64,000 nucleotides of DNA from Neocallimastix lanati (nom. inval.) (Eukaryota; Neocallimastigomycota; Neocallimastigomycetes; Neocallimastigales; Neocallimastigaceae): the NCBI GenBank assembly GCA_016946835.1, contig JACVTC010000039.1, positions 173,501 to 237,500 of the forward strand, given 5' to 3'. Positions 39,035 through 51,880 of this stretch are shown piece by piece. The stretch's first letter is position 1. Each line of letters starts with the position of its first letter. Both the position numbers and the translations under genes were made by a program. Under the pieces are notes generated by a model, which worked only from the letters and a program-made list of their open reading frames with translations, did no database searches and was not told the origin of the DNA.

Positions 39035-41909
39035 AGATTTATATATATAAATTAACAATTTTATAAACAATATAATTAAATAATAATTATTGGGAGAATC
39101 TTATTTAAACTTTTATTTATTTAAAAAAAAAAATAATAATAATAATAATTATATAAATTATTATTTAAGGAAAAAAAAAATAATATAATTAATAACAACA
39201 AAAAAAAAATATTTTATTTAATATATATATTATTAAAAAAAAATTTTTTTTTAATGTTTATTTTGATAATAACATAACTATATAAGAATTATTAAAATTA
39301 TTACTATAATTATTATTACTTAAAATATAATTTATTATTATTTACATATATAATTTTATTGTAAATAAATTCTATATATATTTTATTGTTATTGTTATTT
39401 AAATATGTATTCTTATTTTTAACAAATACCTAAGTAAATATGCTTGCATATGCTAATAAAAAATTCTTTAATGTATCTTTTATGGGTTCTTTATTATTCA
39501 ATAATAATGAAATTAAATGATATTTTTATATATTATGTATCCACTTTTTGATTATTTTATTTTTTTAATGTACAAAAACATTTATTAAATATAATCCATA
39601 GATATTTATTTTTTATACATTAACATAAATTAAAAAAAAATTTTTTTCATTTATTAATATTAATGTTTCTTCATTTATTTATATTTAAAATTTAACATCA
39701 TAAAAAAAAATACTAAATATTTAATTTCTTTCTTTTTTTATACATAGTAATTAAATACTAAATACTTATTAATAATCTTTTTTTATAAAAATATTTATTT
39801 TTTTAATATATATTATAATATAGATTATATTAATAAATAACATTTTTTTTCAAAGCTAATCGTAATTTTTTCATATAAGAAAGAATATTAGGAAATTTTA
39901 AATGAAAAAAAAAAAAAAAAAAAATTAAGTAAAAAATAAAAAAAAGTTTCAAAATTTTAAATTTTTAATTATTAAAATAATTAAGACTTTTTTTTTACTT
40001 ATTTATTTAAATTTAAAATTAAATAAAATCATTTTTTAAATGAAGTCTAAAAAATTTTAATATTTTTTTTAAAAAAGAACTATTGTAAATAATTTATATA
40101 ATAAATCTAGTATAATTATAACATTAAAATATAAATATTTTGTATTATTGCTATTTATATAATAAATATTATAATTTCTTTATTATTTGTAATTTTAGTA
40201 AAAATTAATATTTATAGTAAATTATATTAATAAATTTAACGTTTTTATTTTTTTAAAAATATATATATTATTCATAATTATATATTAACAAATTATATAC
40301 ATTTTTTTTTTTTATTTTTTGTTTTTTTAAAAAATAATTATATGTATTTTCCATTATCGATCCAAAACTTTAATAATAATAAGTTACTTTTATATTATAA
40401 AAAATTAAAATGAAGTTTTTAGGAAAAAAAAAAAACTTTATTATAATTAAAAGGATTAAAGCTCTTTTTTTTTTTTTTTTCATTCAAACCACTAAAAACT
40501 ATACAATTTATATTTTTATTTAATATTATAATTAAAAAATATTACATAAATTTTATAATTATAATAATTATATATTTAAGTTATAATATAATCATTTCAT
40601 AGAAGAAAAATAATATATCAATATCCTATACTATATTACATTTTTATTAATATATTATAATTAAATCTATTACACTACTTAAATGTCAATTAAAAATAAA
40701 TATATAAATAATAAATATATATTTTTTTTGATAATAATTTTACTAATTAAATATATATAATTAATTTTTTAATAATATTTATATATTTATTATATTTATT
40801 ATTATTATTATTTTAATAATACAAGTTTATTAGTTTTGTAATATATTTTATCTATATATTGTTTATTTTTTTTTTATCTTTTTTTTTTTATCTTTTTTTT
40901 TTTATTTTTATTTTTTTTATTTTTATTTTTATTTTTTTTTTTATTTTTAGTTTTTTTATTTTTATTTTTTTTTTCTATTTTTTTAATTATTATTTTTTTT
41001 CATTTTTTTATTATTATTTTTTTTTTTATTTTATTTTTTTTTATTTTTTTTTATTTTTATTTTTTTTTTTTTATTTTTATTTTTTTTTTTTTTTTATTTT
41101 TTTTTTTTTTTTTATTTTTTTTTTTTTTTAATACTTTTATTAATTTTAAATAATTAAAAATATTAATATAGTAATACCTATATATTTTTAATAAATTTTA
41201 TTATTTTAAATAAACGTTTTTTACTTTTAATTTTAAACTTTAAATATTTCATTTTTGGAAATAAAATATATATGTAAATTTTAACTTCAATAAATGAAAT
41301 AATACCTAATTTTTTTTAAAAAAATTTTTTTTAAAAATTAAAATTTTTAAATTAATATATATAAATTTATTATTTTTTTAATAAACTCCGATTTTGTATG
41401 TTAATAAATCAATCTGTATAAAATTATATTTAAAACAAATCATTTTCTTTTTTTTTTTATTTTATTATTCTTATAAATCAAATATTAAAATATCTGAAGA
41501 CATTTAATTGTATTATAAGCAGTAATATAAGAAAGTAATAAAAGGTAAAAATTGAAAGCTGTATTATAAGAGAATAAAAAAGCAGAATAAAGAAAGATGA
41601 AGAGAGTCATATAATTTATATAGTTTAATGGATAATAAAGTTTACAAGGAATATTAATTTAAATAATAAATTTTTGAATATAAATCTTAAAAAAGAAGAG
41701 TGGATAAAAAGAAAAGAATTTAAATATTTATAAAATAATAAAATATTAATATATATTTTATTTCATATATAATATATAATTATAGGTATTTTAATATTTT
41801 TTTTTAGAAATATTCGATTTATAAAAGAAAAAAGGTTTTTTATTACAGGATCTTTTTTTTCCATTTTTGTAAATTTACACATCTATAATAAATCATATAA
41901 AATATAAAA

Positions 41910-44897
41910 ATGAAGTTTGTAAATAAATTTGGGTAAATATTATTATATAATATTAATAATATTTATATAAATAATTTAATTAAAAAGCAATAAAAAATAA
42001 AAAATTAATAATTAGAATAAATAATAATAAATAAATTATATAAATAAAAAATATAATATTAGTAATAGTTGAAATGTTATAAATTGTTATAAAAATTATA
42101 AAAAATAATTTAGGGATTTAGAACATATAAAAATATATTGTACATTATAAAAAGAAAATATATATATTGAGATTTTATAATAATAATAATTTTTAAATTA
42201 TTTATTTTTTATAAATAAAACAGAACTTTAGCTGTACTTGGATTAGTAGCAAGAGTTGTTAAAAGTAGCAACAATCTAATCACATGTATAGAAAGTGGTA
42301 CTACACCCGGTATGGCTATTACCGCTGATAATTGTCCTATAAGTTATTGTTATAATGAAGATGAAGGTAAAATATATAAAGCTGAAAAATCAGAAGATGG
42401 TCAACAATGTTATCAAAGTCCACAAGCACTTTCTATTGAAAGTACTCAAACTCAAATAGGAAGTACTGCAAATTTCTTCTTTGCAGCCGATTATACTATC
42501 ATTGAAAGTTCTGGATCTATAGATTCAGCGTATAATTGTGAGTTAGTAAATAGTAATGTTGGAAAATGTGAAGAATTTGAAAAGGCAAATCTTCCAACCG
42601 ACAAATATTATATTAACGCAGCAGCAACATCATTGGCTGGTGCTCTTGTAAATTACAGTTCTGGTGGATTATCTGTAGTTGATGGTAAGAGTGGTGCATA
42701 CTATCCAGGTAACGAAGGTCTTATAAAATGTGGTACTGAAAAGTGTACCTTAGAAAGTTCTAGTTTCCCAGATAATGCTTATTATGTATCAACATTAGTT
42801 GGTTACATTATTAAATGTAATTCAAATGGTTGTGATAATGTTCCAGTTACCAATGAAAGTTACTTTAAAAATGAAGCTGTTGAATCTGGAAGTCCATATC
42901 AACTTATTTATTGTAATGGATCTCAATGTGAAGGTTTAACTACTACCTCTGGTAGATATGTTGATGGTGACTCTGGAAATATCATTTTATGTACCGGTGG
43001 AAACTGTGAAATTGAAACTGAAAATATTGGAAACTTTTATCTTTCCACTAATCCAAACATTTTAATTGATTGTACTGGTACTACTTGTGAAAATGTTAAT
43101 GCAAAGATTGGTATTTATATTACTGGTGGTGCAAAGGGTGGTAGCTTTATCTATTGTGATGCTACTAGTTGTAATGAACTTTCAGCAAGCGAAAATGATA
43201 AGATCCCAATTTGTGAAGTTTCAAGTAATAAATGTAATGTCGTATACTTTGCTAATGGTGCTGCCGAAGCCAATACTTTATTACCAGAAGGTGGATACTG
43301 TACTAACCGTGCTAAGGATACCTTATACTTTGCTACAAACACTATTGAACTTGAAAATTCTATTGTTGTTACTAGTTCATCAAACTGTATTCAAGCTTCT
43401 CAAACCTACTACCAATACTACTACACTGTAGGATCAACTATTTACCACATTGATGATGGTGAAGTATCTCAAATTACTTCCGCTGGTTACTATTTCATTA
43501 ACACTAATACTAACAAGCTTGTTACTGGTTCAAAGATTGAAGACTACAACAACTCTTATGTTAAGTTATACAAATGTAATGGTGTTTCCTGTGTTGTAAT
43601 TCCAGACCCATCTTCTATTACCTACATTGTTGATGTTTCTAAGAGAATTTTCAAGTACAGTGGTAACGCTTACACTTTTGCTTATGATAAGGATGTTCTT
43701 TGTGCATACTCCAACAACAAATGTATTCCAAACACTGATTTAAAGAGCACTGAATTCTGTGTTACATCTGCTGGTGAATTAGTTATTGCTGCCACTGATA
43801 TTGAAGCAAAGAAGACTGGTGATTGTTACAAGTCTAACAACATTAGCAATGAAATTTTCGGTTACTCTTCAAACTTATATAAATTAAACTTATATGATGC
43901 TACTCTTATTGACAACACTGGTTACTACCTTATTAGTCTTACCACTAACAGTACTACTGAATACAAGGAATTCAGTAGTAAGAATACCAAGATTGTTCTT
44001 TACGGTTGTACTTTATCTTCTTGCAGTGTTAGAACTCCAGAAGAAGGTGTTTACTACTACGATAACATTAGCAAATACTTAGTTAGATACGATTCTGCTG
44101 CTTCTCAATGGGTATACCCAACTGTTGATGGTTACGCTTTAATTTCTACTGAACCAAATGAAAAGTATGTTAGAAAGTTCACTGTTGATTCCTCTTCTAC
44201 TAATAAGGTTACTATTTCCGACAAGGTTAGTGATGGTTATTACTACACTACTGATAATGAAATGTACGAATGTCCAAACACTGAAGGTGTTTCCTGTGAT
44301 TTAATTGATGAATCAATGTATGTTATGACTAACGACAATGAATTATTCTACTGTAACGTTGATGATGATAACCTTTCTTCTACTGTTTGTAACAAGCAAT
44401 CCTGTGTTCTTGGTGAATTATACTACATTGGTGGATACCACTTTAGATGTGTTACTGGAAACATCTTCAATATTCTTTCTACTAAATACTGTAACACTGA
44501 AGAACTTGTTGTTGTTAACTTCCCAACTGCCTTCTCTGAAACTTACCCAGCTAATGTAAAGAGTGCTGTTGATGAAATTGCAAAGAACAACAACAACACT
44601 GCCACCGTTAAGGCTGGTTCCAACCATCTTACTGTTATTCCAGGTATTTTCACTAATTGTACCTATGACAAGGAAGAAAAGATGGCTAGCTTCGATCTTG
44701 TTTGTATTGAAAACTATGTCGTTCTTGACAGTGAAAAGGAACCACAAATCTGTTCTACCTCTAAATTAGGTTTCGTTGGTTGTAACGAAGATTCTGAAAA
44801 CCCAGACAAATGTAACCCAAGTTCTGCTATGACCATCTTCTTATCAAAGGTCGCTATTGCCTTTGCTATGGTATTCTTAGGATTTATGTTATATTAA
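41910..44897 (+). CDS. Secreted cysteine-rich repeat surface protein, scaffoldin-like
   Basis: Two exons (41910-41932; 42224-44897, intron GTAAAT...ACAG) give 898 residues. The ATG follows ATAAAA. Splicing joins MKFVNKFG to TLAVLGLVARVVKSSN, forming a credible signal peptide that exon 2 alone lacks. The body is built of degenerate 25-45-residue repeats with paired cysteines: a GxYY/YI element, then LIxCxxxxC (LIKCGTEKC, LIYCNGSQC, IILCTGGNC, LIDCTGTTC, FIYCDATSC). The last 20 or so residues are hydrophobic (MTIFLSKVAIAFAMVFLGF) after SSAM, as in a GPI signal or single membrane anchor. This layout resembles repeat-bearing scaffoldins of gut fungi, which hold dockerin enzymes at the cell surface; that assignment is inference, and another adhesin-like wall protein is possible. 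Codon use is clearly better optimised in the 3' two-thirds, suggesting high expression. Confidence 0.82.
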
Positions 44898-45765
44898 TTA
44901 AATTAATATAACGTATAAAAGAAATTATTGAAAATTATATAAAAAAAAATAAAAAACCTTTTTTTTTAAAAAAAAAAAAAAAAAATAAAAAGAGAAAAAA
45001 TTACAATTCAACAGAATTTTCATATAAAGTTTTCAATAAAAGCAAAAAAAAAAATCCCAAAAAAAGCAGAACACAAAAATCAATAATTTTCTTTTAATTT
45101 AATAACATTTCCATAAAAAAAATGAATAACCACAAGTGATTGCAAAAAATCTCCATTTCATTATTTTTTTCTTTTTCTTGAATTTTTCATTTTTATAATA
45201 TTTTATATATATATATATATATTTAATTAATTTTATTTTATAATCTTTTTTTTTTTAATTTTTTTTTTTGTAAAGTGGATTAAAAAAAATATATATATAA
45301 ATTTTTTTTTTAAAAAATCCATAATATAAAAAAATAGTTATATGTAGTAATGAAAGAAAAAAATTTTAAAAAAGAAAGAAAAAAAATGTTATGTAAATAT
45401 AACTAAAATAGGGAAATATTTTTAAAAAAGTTTGAAACTAAAAAAAAATATTCAGAAATTAATAACAATGTATATTTTATATATAGAAAGTCAATTTTAT
45501 TATAGTATATGTAGCATTGTAAAATTATAAGCAATAATCATATTTTTTTAATCTTCAAACTTATTTTTCTATTTTGTAAATTTTATATTTTGTAATAAAA
45601 AAAATTATAAAAATAAAAATTTTGGATTCTTTATTTTTAATTTATAATGGTGTTAATATTAAATAAATTATGTAATTAACAAATTTTTAATAAATTGTAA
45701 AAAATTTACTATAATTTTTTTGTAATGGGTAATATATAAATATTAATTCAATGAGTTAAGAAAAT
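44898..45765. other. Downstream spacer of the surface-protein gene
   Basis: AT-rich sequence with poly(A) runs; presumably holds the 3' UTR and then intergenic DNA. I see no gene in it. Confidence 0.6.
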
Positions 45766-45938
45766 TTTGAATAAAGTTTATGAATGGGCTATTAAAAATG
45801 AAATGACTTTTTGAATTAAAAAGTGTGCTACTCTTGTTATAAAATCGAATAACTTTGTTAAATCGATAAATTACGAAGATCCATCTTTCTTTATTAGTAG
45901 TAACAAATTCAGTCTATTAGTAGTAACAAATTCAGTCT
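45766..45938 (+). pseudogene. Non-LTR retrotransposon fragment 1 (post-FADD reverse-transcriptase piece)
   Basis: Translates as LNKVYEWAIKNEMTF, stop, IKKCATLVIK, then YEDPSFFI. It aligns with LKKVNEWAKFNMMNFGINKC ATMVI ... DPTFHLAG in the larger fragment just downstream. It is thus a separate, truncated copy of the same family. It ends in a 23-bp perfect tandem duplication (45893-45915, 45916-45938) exactly where homology changes. Confidence 0.7.
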
Positions 45939-47985
45939 GATTGTGACAGTGACAATTATCGAGGTAGGTACCACATTTCAAAAATAATCTCCAAAAGAAT
46001 TTCGGAATATGGACTTAAAAATAATTTTATTAGGCCAGAGCAATTTGGATTTCGTAATTAAAAAGAAAGTGTTAGTTTATTTATTTCAATTCGAGAAATT
46101 TGTCAAAGGAGTAGAAATGATAATAAAGAAACTTTCCTTGCTTTTCTAGATTTAAAAAGGGCACATGATTCTGTTTCAATAGGTAATATTTTATATAAAT
46201 TAGATGCTTTAGGTATTAGAGGAAAATGTTATCAATTTATAAACAATCTATATTTGACTTCCAAAGCTAGTGTTAAAATTGATGATCAATATTCGGAATC
46301 TTTTAATATTATGAAAGGTGTTAGATAAGGTTGTCCACTATCACCAATTCTTTTCAATCTATTTATTAATAACATTTTTAATGATTTTTCAGAAATTGGA
46401 ATTCCTTTAGGCAAATCTAGATGTTGTGGTGGACTCTTTGCAGATGATATTGTTCTATGCGCACCGTCAAGAACTAAGTTAAAAAAAATGCTTAAGAAGG
46501 TAAATGAATGGGCTAAATTTAATATGATGAATTTTGGAATTAACAAGTGTGCAACGATGGTGATTCAACCAGACACACCTCTTATTCAAAATAAAAGAGA
46601 TCCTACTTTTCATCTTGCTGGTCAACCAATCCCAATAACTAAATGTTATACCTATTTAGGTATACCATATGATAAAAGCTTATCGTTAAACCCTATTATT
46701 AAATTATTTAACTCTAAAGTTACTAATGCTCACTTTTCTGTTAGTAAATTTCTTTCAAATTCCAAAATTCCTATTCCATTTAAGAAGATTATAATTAACT
46801 CCTACGTGCTTAGTAAAGTCTCTTACTTTGCACCTTTACTTGGTTCAAATAAAGAGAGAACAAATAATACTCAGAAATTAATTAATAAAGGATTAAGATG
46901 GATTGCAGGTTTACAAAAAGCCAAATCTTTTATTAATGTATATTCTATTTCAAAAGATTTAAATATTCCTCCATTGTCAGCTAAGTATGCTTTGTCTCAA
47001 GTTTAATGCTTTGAAAAATGGAAAGATTCAAATTGTATTATTTCCTATTTAATTAATAATATTCCAAAATCTAGAAAATAAGCATGGACGAAAGAAAGAA
47101 GAACTCTTAAACGTAAACTAGAGAAAAAAGGTAATAACGATAATAAAATCAAGGATTTTTATTGGAAAAGAGATATGAAAATCAATTCTATTAAAGCTGA
47201 ATTTTATGACAAAAACAGATTTGAAGAAACATCAAATTTTATAAAACTTTGTTATGAATATCCTGATCTTTCATATGATTTCTATTGGCTATTGAGAGCA
47301 CGAAGCGGATATAGATTAGATGCTAGAATTGCTAAAGCTGCAAAAATAATAGATCAAATGTATCCTAATTATTAGTCCCTGTTGTAAAAGTAATAAACAA
47401 TGGATAAAGCATTGTCCATTTTTCAATCATATTCTTAGTAAAGTTAATGATAAAATTTTGTTTCTATATAATGTTTTTAACCGTGACAACCTAACAAATG
47501 ATATCGTTAATAGTAATAATGATAATAGTAATAGTAATAATAGTAATAGTAATAATAGTAATAGTAATAATAGTAATAGTAATAATAGTTACAGTAATAA
47601 TAGTTATAATAATATTAGTAATATTATTTTTAATAATGTTAGTAATAGTATTGAAAATAATGTGTATGTTGATTCTAGTGTGTGTGAAAAAGTGTTTAGT
47701 TTCCTTCTTGGAGAAAGAAGTATTAATAACAGTACAAAGTAATGGAAGGATCTATTTAAGTGCCAGATGAAATCAGGTGTTTATTCTGATACTCCATTCT
47801 TGGTGGTTACTGCGGCTTCTCTTCAATCGATTATACCTATTGCTATTGGCCAGCAATGGTCTTTGTTCAATAGGTACAAATCGAATCGTACTACTACTAC
47901 CAAGAATGTCAATGCTGAAGAAACAGTAAGACAGGCCAGCAAGGCTAGCGCAACCAATGAAGATCATAATTTTGTATCTTAAAAT
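45939..47985 (+). pseudogene. Non-LTR retrotransposon fragment 2: reverse transcriptase to C-terminus, decayed
   Basis: The reading frame runs through NYRG, IISKRISEYGLKNNFIRPEQ and FGFRN; then a fingers/palm region LAFLDLKRAHDSV (catalytic D); then VR-stop-GCPLSPILFNLF, where the family has RQGCPLSP; then the catalytic FADD at 46437-46448; then thumb and YTYLGIPYDKS. The C-terminal part has a CCHC-like zinc motif (SPCCKSNKQWIKHCPFFNH), an Asn/Ser expansion at 47515-47625 and a tail to about 47982. In-frame stops (near 46060, 46326-46328, 47080) and a frameshift near 47375 make it non-functional. The 5' part is missing. Such elements copy RNA into DNA at a nick in the target site (family knowledge). 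Confidence 0.85.
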
Positions 47986-48011
47986 TATGATTAATTGTGA
48001 AATCAAAATTA

Positions 48012-48035
48012 ATTATTATACTATAGTATAATAAT
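48012..48035. repeat. 24-bp perfect palindrome between LINE fragments
   Basis: ATTATTATACTA and its exact reverse complement abut, 30 bp after the stop of the second LINE fragment. Confidence 0.85.
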
Positions 48036-48189
48036 GCCCTTGTGAAGTCTTACAGATATTAATTAAATGAAACTAAAATACACTACATCATTATTTTATT
48101 GTGTTTTTTTTTTTTTTTTTTTTTTTTTTGTTTATTTTTTTTTTATCTTTTTTTCTTTTTATTACATGTATTTTATCAAATATTTAATT

Positions 48190-49668
48190 AATAAAGATGA
48201 AACAAGTTTGCTGCCGTTAAAAAAAAAAGTAATAAATTACCTAAAACTGACAACTATACTTATCTTGGTATTCCTTTTGATAAATCTTTATCATTGAAGC
48301 CTATACAATCCAAATTAAATAGTAATTTAAATGTCAAGTTAAATTCTTACTTTCGATTTCTTATTAATAAATCTATTCCTCTCCCATTGAAGAAATATGT
48401 TTTAATTTCTTTTATTCTTAGTCTTGCTTTATATTATGCTCCTCTCTTTGGTTCAAATAAGAGCAGATGCTCTATAGCTCAAAAAATTATTAATAGAGGA
48501 CTTTATTGGAGTTATGAATTTAAATCTGGTAATTCTTATATTAGTCTCTATGATATTACTCGTGAATTGAGAATACCTTCTCTTTCAGCTATCTGTGCTA
48601 TATCTCAATTACGCTGCTTTAGAAAATGGAAAAATTCATCTTGTATTATTAATCATCTCACTAATAATATTCCTACTATGTCACATTATTCATGAACTAA
48701 AGAATCAAGGACTTTGGATAAGAAATTAAATAGTAAAAAATCAAATGATATAAAAATGTTTTATTGGGAAAGAAATGTCTTCAAACCCTCAAAAGCTAAA
48801 AAACAATTATTTACAAGGAGAATGATTTTGGATTTATTTTAGAAATCAAAGACTTAACATTTCAATATCCTAAGTATCAATTAGGATTCTTTTGGATTTC
48901 TCGAATTAGATGTAGTTTTAAATTTGACATTAGTATTTCCATTAAAAGAAAAATAGCCTAAATGTTACCCTTATTGTGGTGTCAGTGTACCTAGTTTTTC
49001 TCACTAGATCTTTTTCTTGTAAAGAATTGGAAAATTACAGAAATAAATTCTTTATCTTTTCTAGAAAATCTCTTTTTTGAAGTTTACAATAATAATTGAA
49101 CATAAATCCTTGGATGTTTCTTTAGATTCAGAAAAGGATTATGATAATAATATTTATTATTTTATATTGAGTGCTCTTCTTGGCGGGCGATTAATATATG
49201 AAAAAATTAAACTTAATGATGGGGAACAATGACAATTAATCGACAATATTTTTAAACAAAATTCAACTTCGTCGATTGTTCCGTATTTTATGGGGATTGC
49301 GGAGTTTCTAACAAACGTAATACCATTAATTTGTCGATCTTTTAGTTTGATGATGAAATGGTATTCCGTTGAATCTACCGTTACCAAGAGCGTCGACGTC
49401 GAAATGATAAGGCATGGATTTTCACCTCCAGATACAGATTCGATTGATAACTCTAATACTGAAATTATTACTCGCAATAATGGACGTGGTGTTATTATCG
49501 AGGAATGGGAAAAGTTAGAGGCTATTGCTTCTAACGCACTTTTATAATTTTATAATATATAATATTTTATTTCATGTATTTTATTTGTTATTTTTTTCAT
49601 TTAATTCATGTAAATTTATTATTATTATAAATTAAATAAAGTTATTCTCTAAGTTTAAAAAAAAAAAA
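48190..49668 (+). pseudogene. Non-LTR retrotransposon fragment 3: 5'-truncated C-terminal half with poly(A)
   Basis: Starts near YTYLGIPFDKSLSLKPI, homologous to YTYLGIPYDKSLSLNPI of the previous fragment. It continues with LPLKKYVLISFILSLALYYA, PLFGSNKSRCS and IINRGLYW, the zinc-motif region (KCYPYCG) and a C-terminal domain with FLTNVIPLICRSF. There are stops at about 48693, 48841 and 49010, plus others. The reverse-transcriptase core is absent, as expected for 5' truncation during target-primed insertion. The 3' end is AAATAAAGTTATTCTCTAAG followed by poly(A), a plausible true element end. Confidence 0.82.
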
Positions 49669-49943
49669 TGAGTTACTTTTTGAGAGGTTTATCAAAAATA
49701 CATTCATTACTAAGAGTGATGACGTCGTACCAATATGGCAGGAATAGTGCAGTTAGAAGTCCTGTTAATTCTCATCAATATACATTTACTAACAACACCG
49801 TTCCGAACACAGAACTTCTAGTAAGTAATTCAACTTTTAATGATCTTTATTGTGTTTCAGGGGAGAGTTTAGTGGATACCACACTATCTATTTTTAAAGA
49901 AATTACTTCTTTGTTTTATTATTATTATAGATTTAACTGGTGA
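49669..49943 (+). CDS. Short hypothetical ORF directly after the LINE poly(A)
   Basis: A 91-codon frame beginning ATG right after the A tract, with balanced composition (LRVMTSYQYGRNSAVRSPVN) unlike random AT sequence. It contains GTAAGTAATTC ... TTGTGTTTCAG (about 49822-49861), which would make a 40-bp intron. It may be the 5' part of another mobile element, since it is flanked by element debris. I do not recognise it. Confidence 0.3.
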
Positions 49944-50212
49944 TCATGTTACTTCATAAAGTATACAACACACCGAAATTCTTTTTTTAACTTTTGAACT
50001 TATTTTTATTCTTTATTACCATAAATTTCCTATGATTAATTAAAATTTGCTTTTTTTTTTATTTTTTATTATTTTTTTTTTATTTTTTACTTACTTTTTT
50101 CTGAATTTATTTATACACTTTATTTTGAATATTACTTTTTCATTTCACATTACTATTTTAAATATTATTATGTTCTAATTGGATAAATAATATTTATTTT
50201 TTTTTTTATTAT

Positions 50213-50266
<54 letters not shown>

Positions 50267-50835
50267 TATTCACATAATTAATAAATGAATTAATAAATAA
50301 AGTTAATAGTTCGCAATAATTGCCGCTATAAAAAAAATTCACAATATAATAATTATTTAAATATTTTCATTAACACTTTCTTTTTTTTTTTATTTTAACT
50401 TTATTTTTATGAAATTTTATTTTTAATAGCATCATTTCATTTTATATATTTTTTATACATTTTATATACATTTTTATACATTTTTTATATATTTTTTTCA
50501 TCACCATAAATTTATTGATGTATTTTTCATTTATAATTTAATTATTATGTTAATATTTTTAATAATTAATAAATAAAGCAATGGAAGTGGTATTCTCTAT
50601 CTAAAAAAATTCTTTATGACATAACATAACCAATAAATGTCAAAAGAAACGTTAAATTAAGAAATCTAAAATGCTGCTTGTTAGCAACATTTACATAATA
50701 TTCTAGATATTTAGATATGATAATATAGTAGTTAGCATATATAACACACAAAACATATCATATTAAATATCAATTCATATACTGCATAAATATATATACC
50801 ACATTAATTATTATTCGATAATCAGTAATAATAAA

Positions 50836-50877
<42 letters not shown>

Positions 50878-51246
50878 TACTATTTATACTATAATTATGG
50901 TAAAATATAAGATTAGAATATTGAGCATGTCTTACTGTATTTTAATATGATAAAAGGAAAAAAATTATATAATGCAATTAAAGAAAAAGAATAACAATAA
51001 TAATATAAAATAAAAATATAATATAAAAAATATATATATATATAATACATATATTTTTATATTATATTCTTATTAAATTTTAAAATCTACATCATAATAA
51101 TAACATAAATATAAATAAAATAAAATATTGAAAAATCAAAGAAATTAAAAAAATATGATTTAAACTAAAAATAAAAATTTTAATATTATAATTATATGGA
51201 AACATTTGAATTTTTTTAATTTATTTTATTTATTAAATTCTTTTTA

Positions 51247-51281
<35 letters not shown>

Positions 51282-51611
51282 TATGTGCAATTAATGTTAA
51301 ATTTATATAAAAAGAATACTATATCATAAGAATGAAAAAAAAAAATTTTTTTTTTTTGTATTTAAATGTATATAATATAAATCAAATAATAAATATTAAT
51401 AAAATTTTAAAATTAAAATATAATATGATGAAGAAAATAAATTATAAAAAAAATATATATATGTATATAATAAAAAAATAATAATAATAATTAAAATAAT
51501 AATAAATTTTATATATATTTAATAAAAATAATAAAATATTTGAACAAAATAAAATAAAACTAGACAAATTATTTAAATATTAAATTAAAAATTTATAACG
51601 AAATAAATAAA

Positions 51612-51649
<38 letters not shown>

Positions 51650-51880
51650 AATAAATAAATATATATATATATATTTTATAATTTCCAGTTAATAATTGTA
51701 TTAGAATTACATATTAATATTATTATTAAATTCATTTCATAATAATATATATATGAAAAAAATTACATATATATATAATATTATTATTATTTTCCTAAAT
51801 ATATGTATATATTTATCTTTCAATACCTATACTGTACTATTTTTTTTTTTTTCTGAAAAAAATAAGGTATAATCGTTTAA
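49944..51880. other. Intergenic region after the LINE nest
   Basis: AT-rich with long poly(T) and poly(A) tracts. It contains the second copy of the GCCGCTATAAAAAAA repeat (50310-50600) and a slightly more complex stretch at about 50600-50830 (GAAATCTAAAATGCTGC, TAGCATATATAACACAC) that may be another element remnant. From 50840 to 51880 there are only A/T runs, presumably including the 3' UTR of the HSF gene. Confidence 0.6.
50310..50600 (+). repeat. Dispersed repeat, copy 2 (GCCGCTATAAAAAAA family)
   Basis: TTCGCAATAATTGCCGCTAT plus poly(A), and about 270 bp on, ATGGAAGTGGTATTCTCTAT plus A-rich tail. The same pair of motifs occurs at 21222-21490. GTATTCTCTATCTAAAAAAA also resembles the LINE end GTTATTCTCTAAGTTTAAAA at 49641, so this may be a 3' remnant of the same LINE family. 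Confidence 0.5.

Larger units (their letters stand above)
34778..41909. other. Intergenic desert of about 7 kb
   Basis: Homopolymers, AT dinucleotide runs and tandem duplications, with no gene I can support. Distinct items: nested duplications at 35063-35486, a CACGTG palindrome at 36527-36538, a 31-bp hairpin motif at 37107 and 37588, TTTA repeats at about 38410-38530, and a near-pure T/TTTA tract at 40860-41130. The last 500 bp (from about 41400) is slightly more complex and probably holds the promoter of the surface-protein gene. Confidence 0.7.

Noticed and set aside
40859-41131. 90-codon Phe/Ile ORF
   Set aside because: Entirely poly(T)/TTTA low complexity with no start context or conserved pattern.
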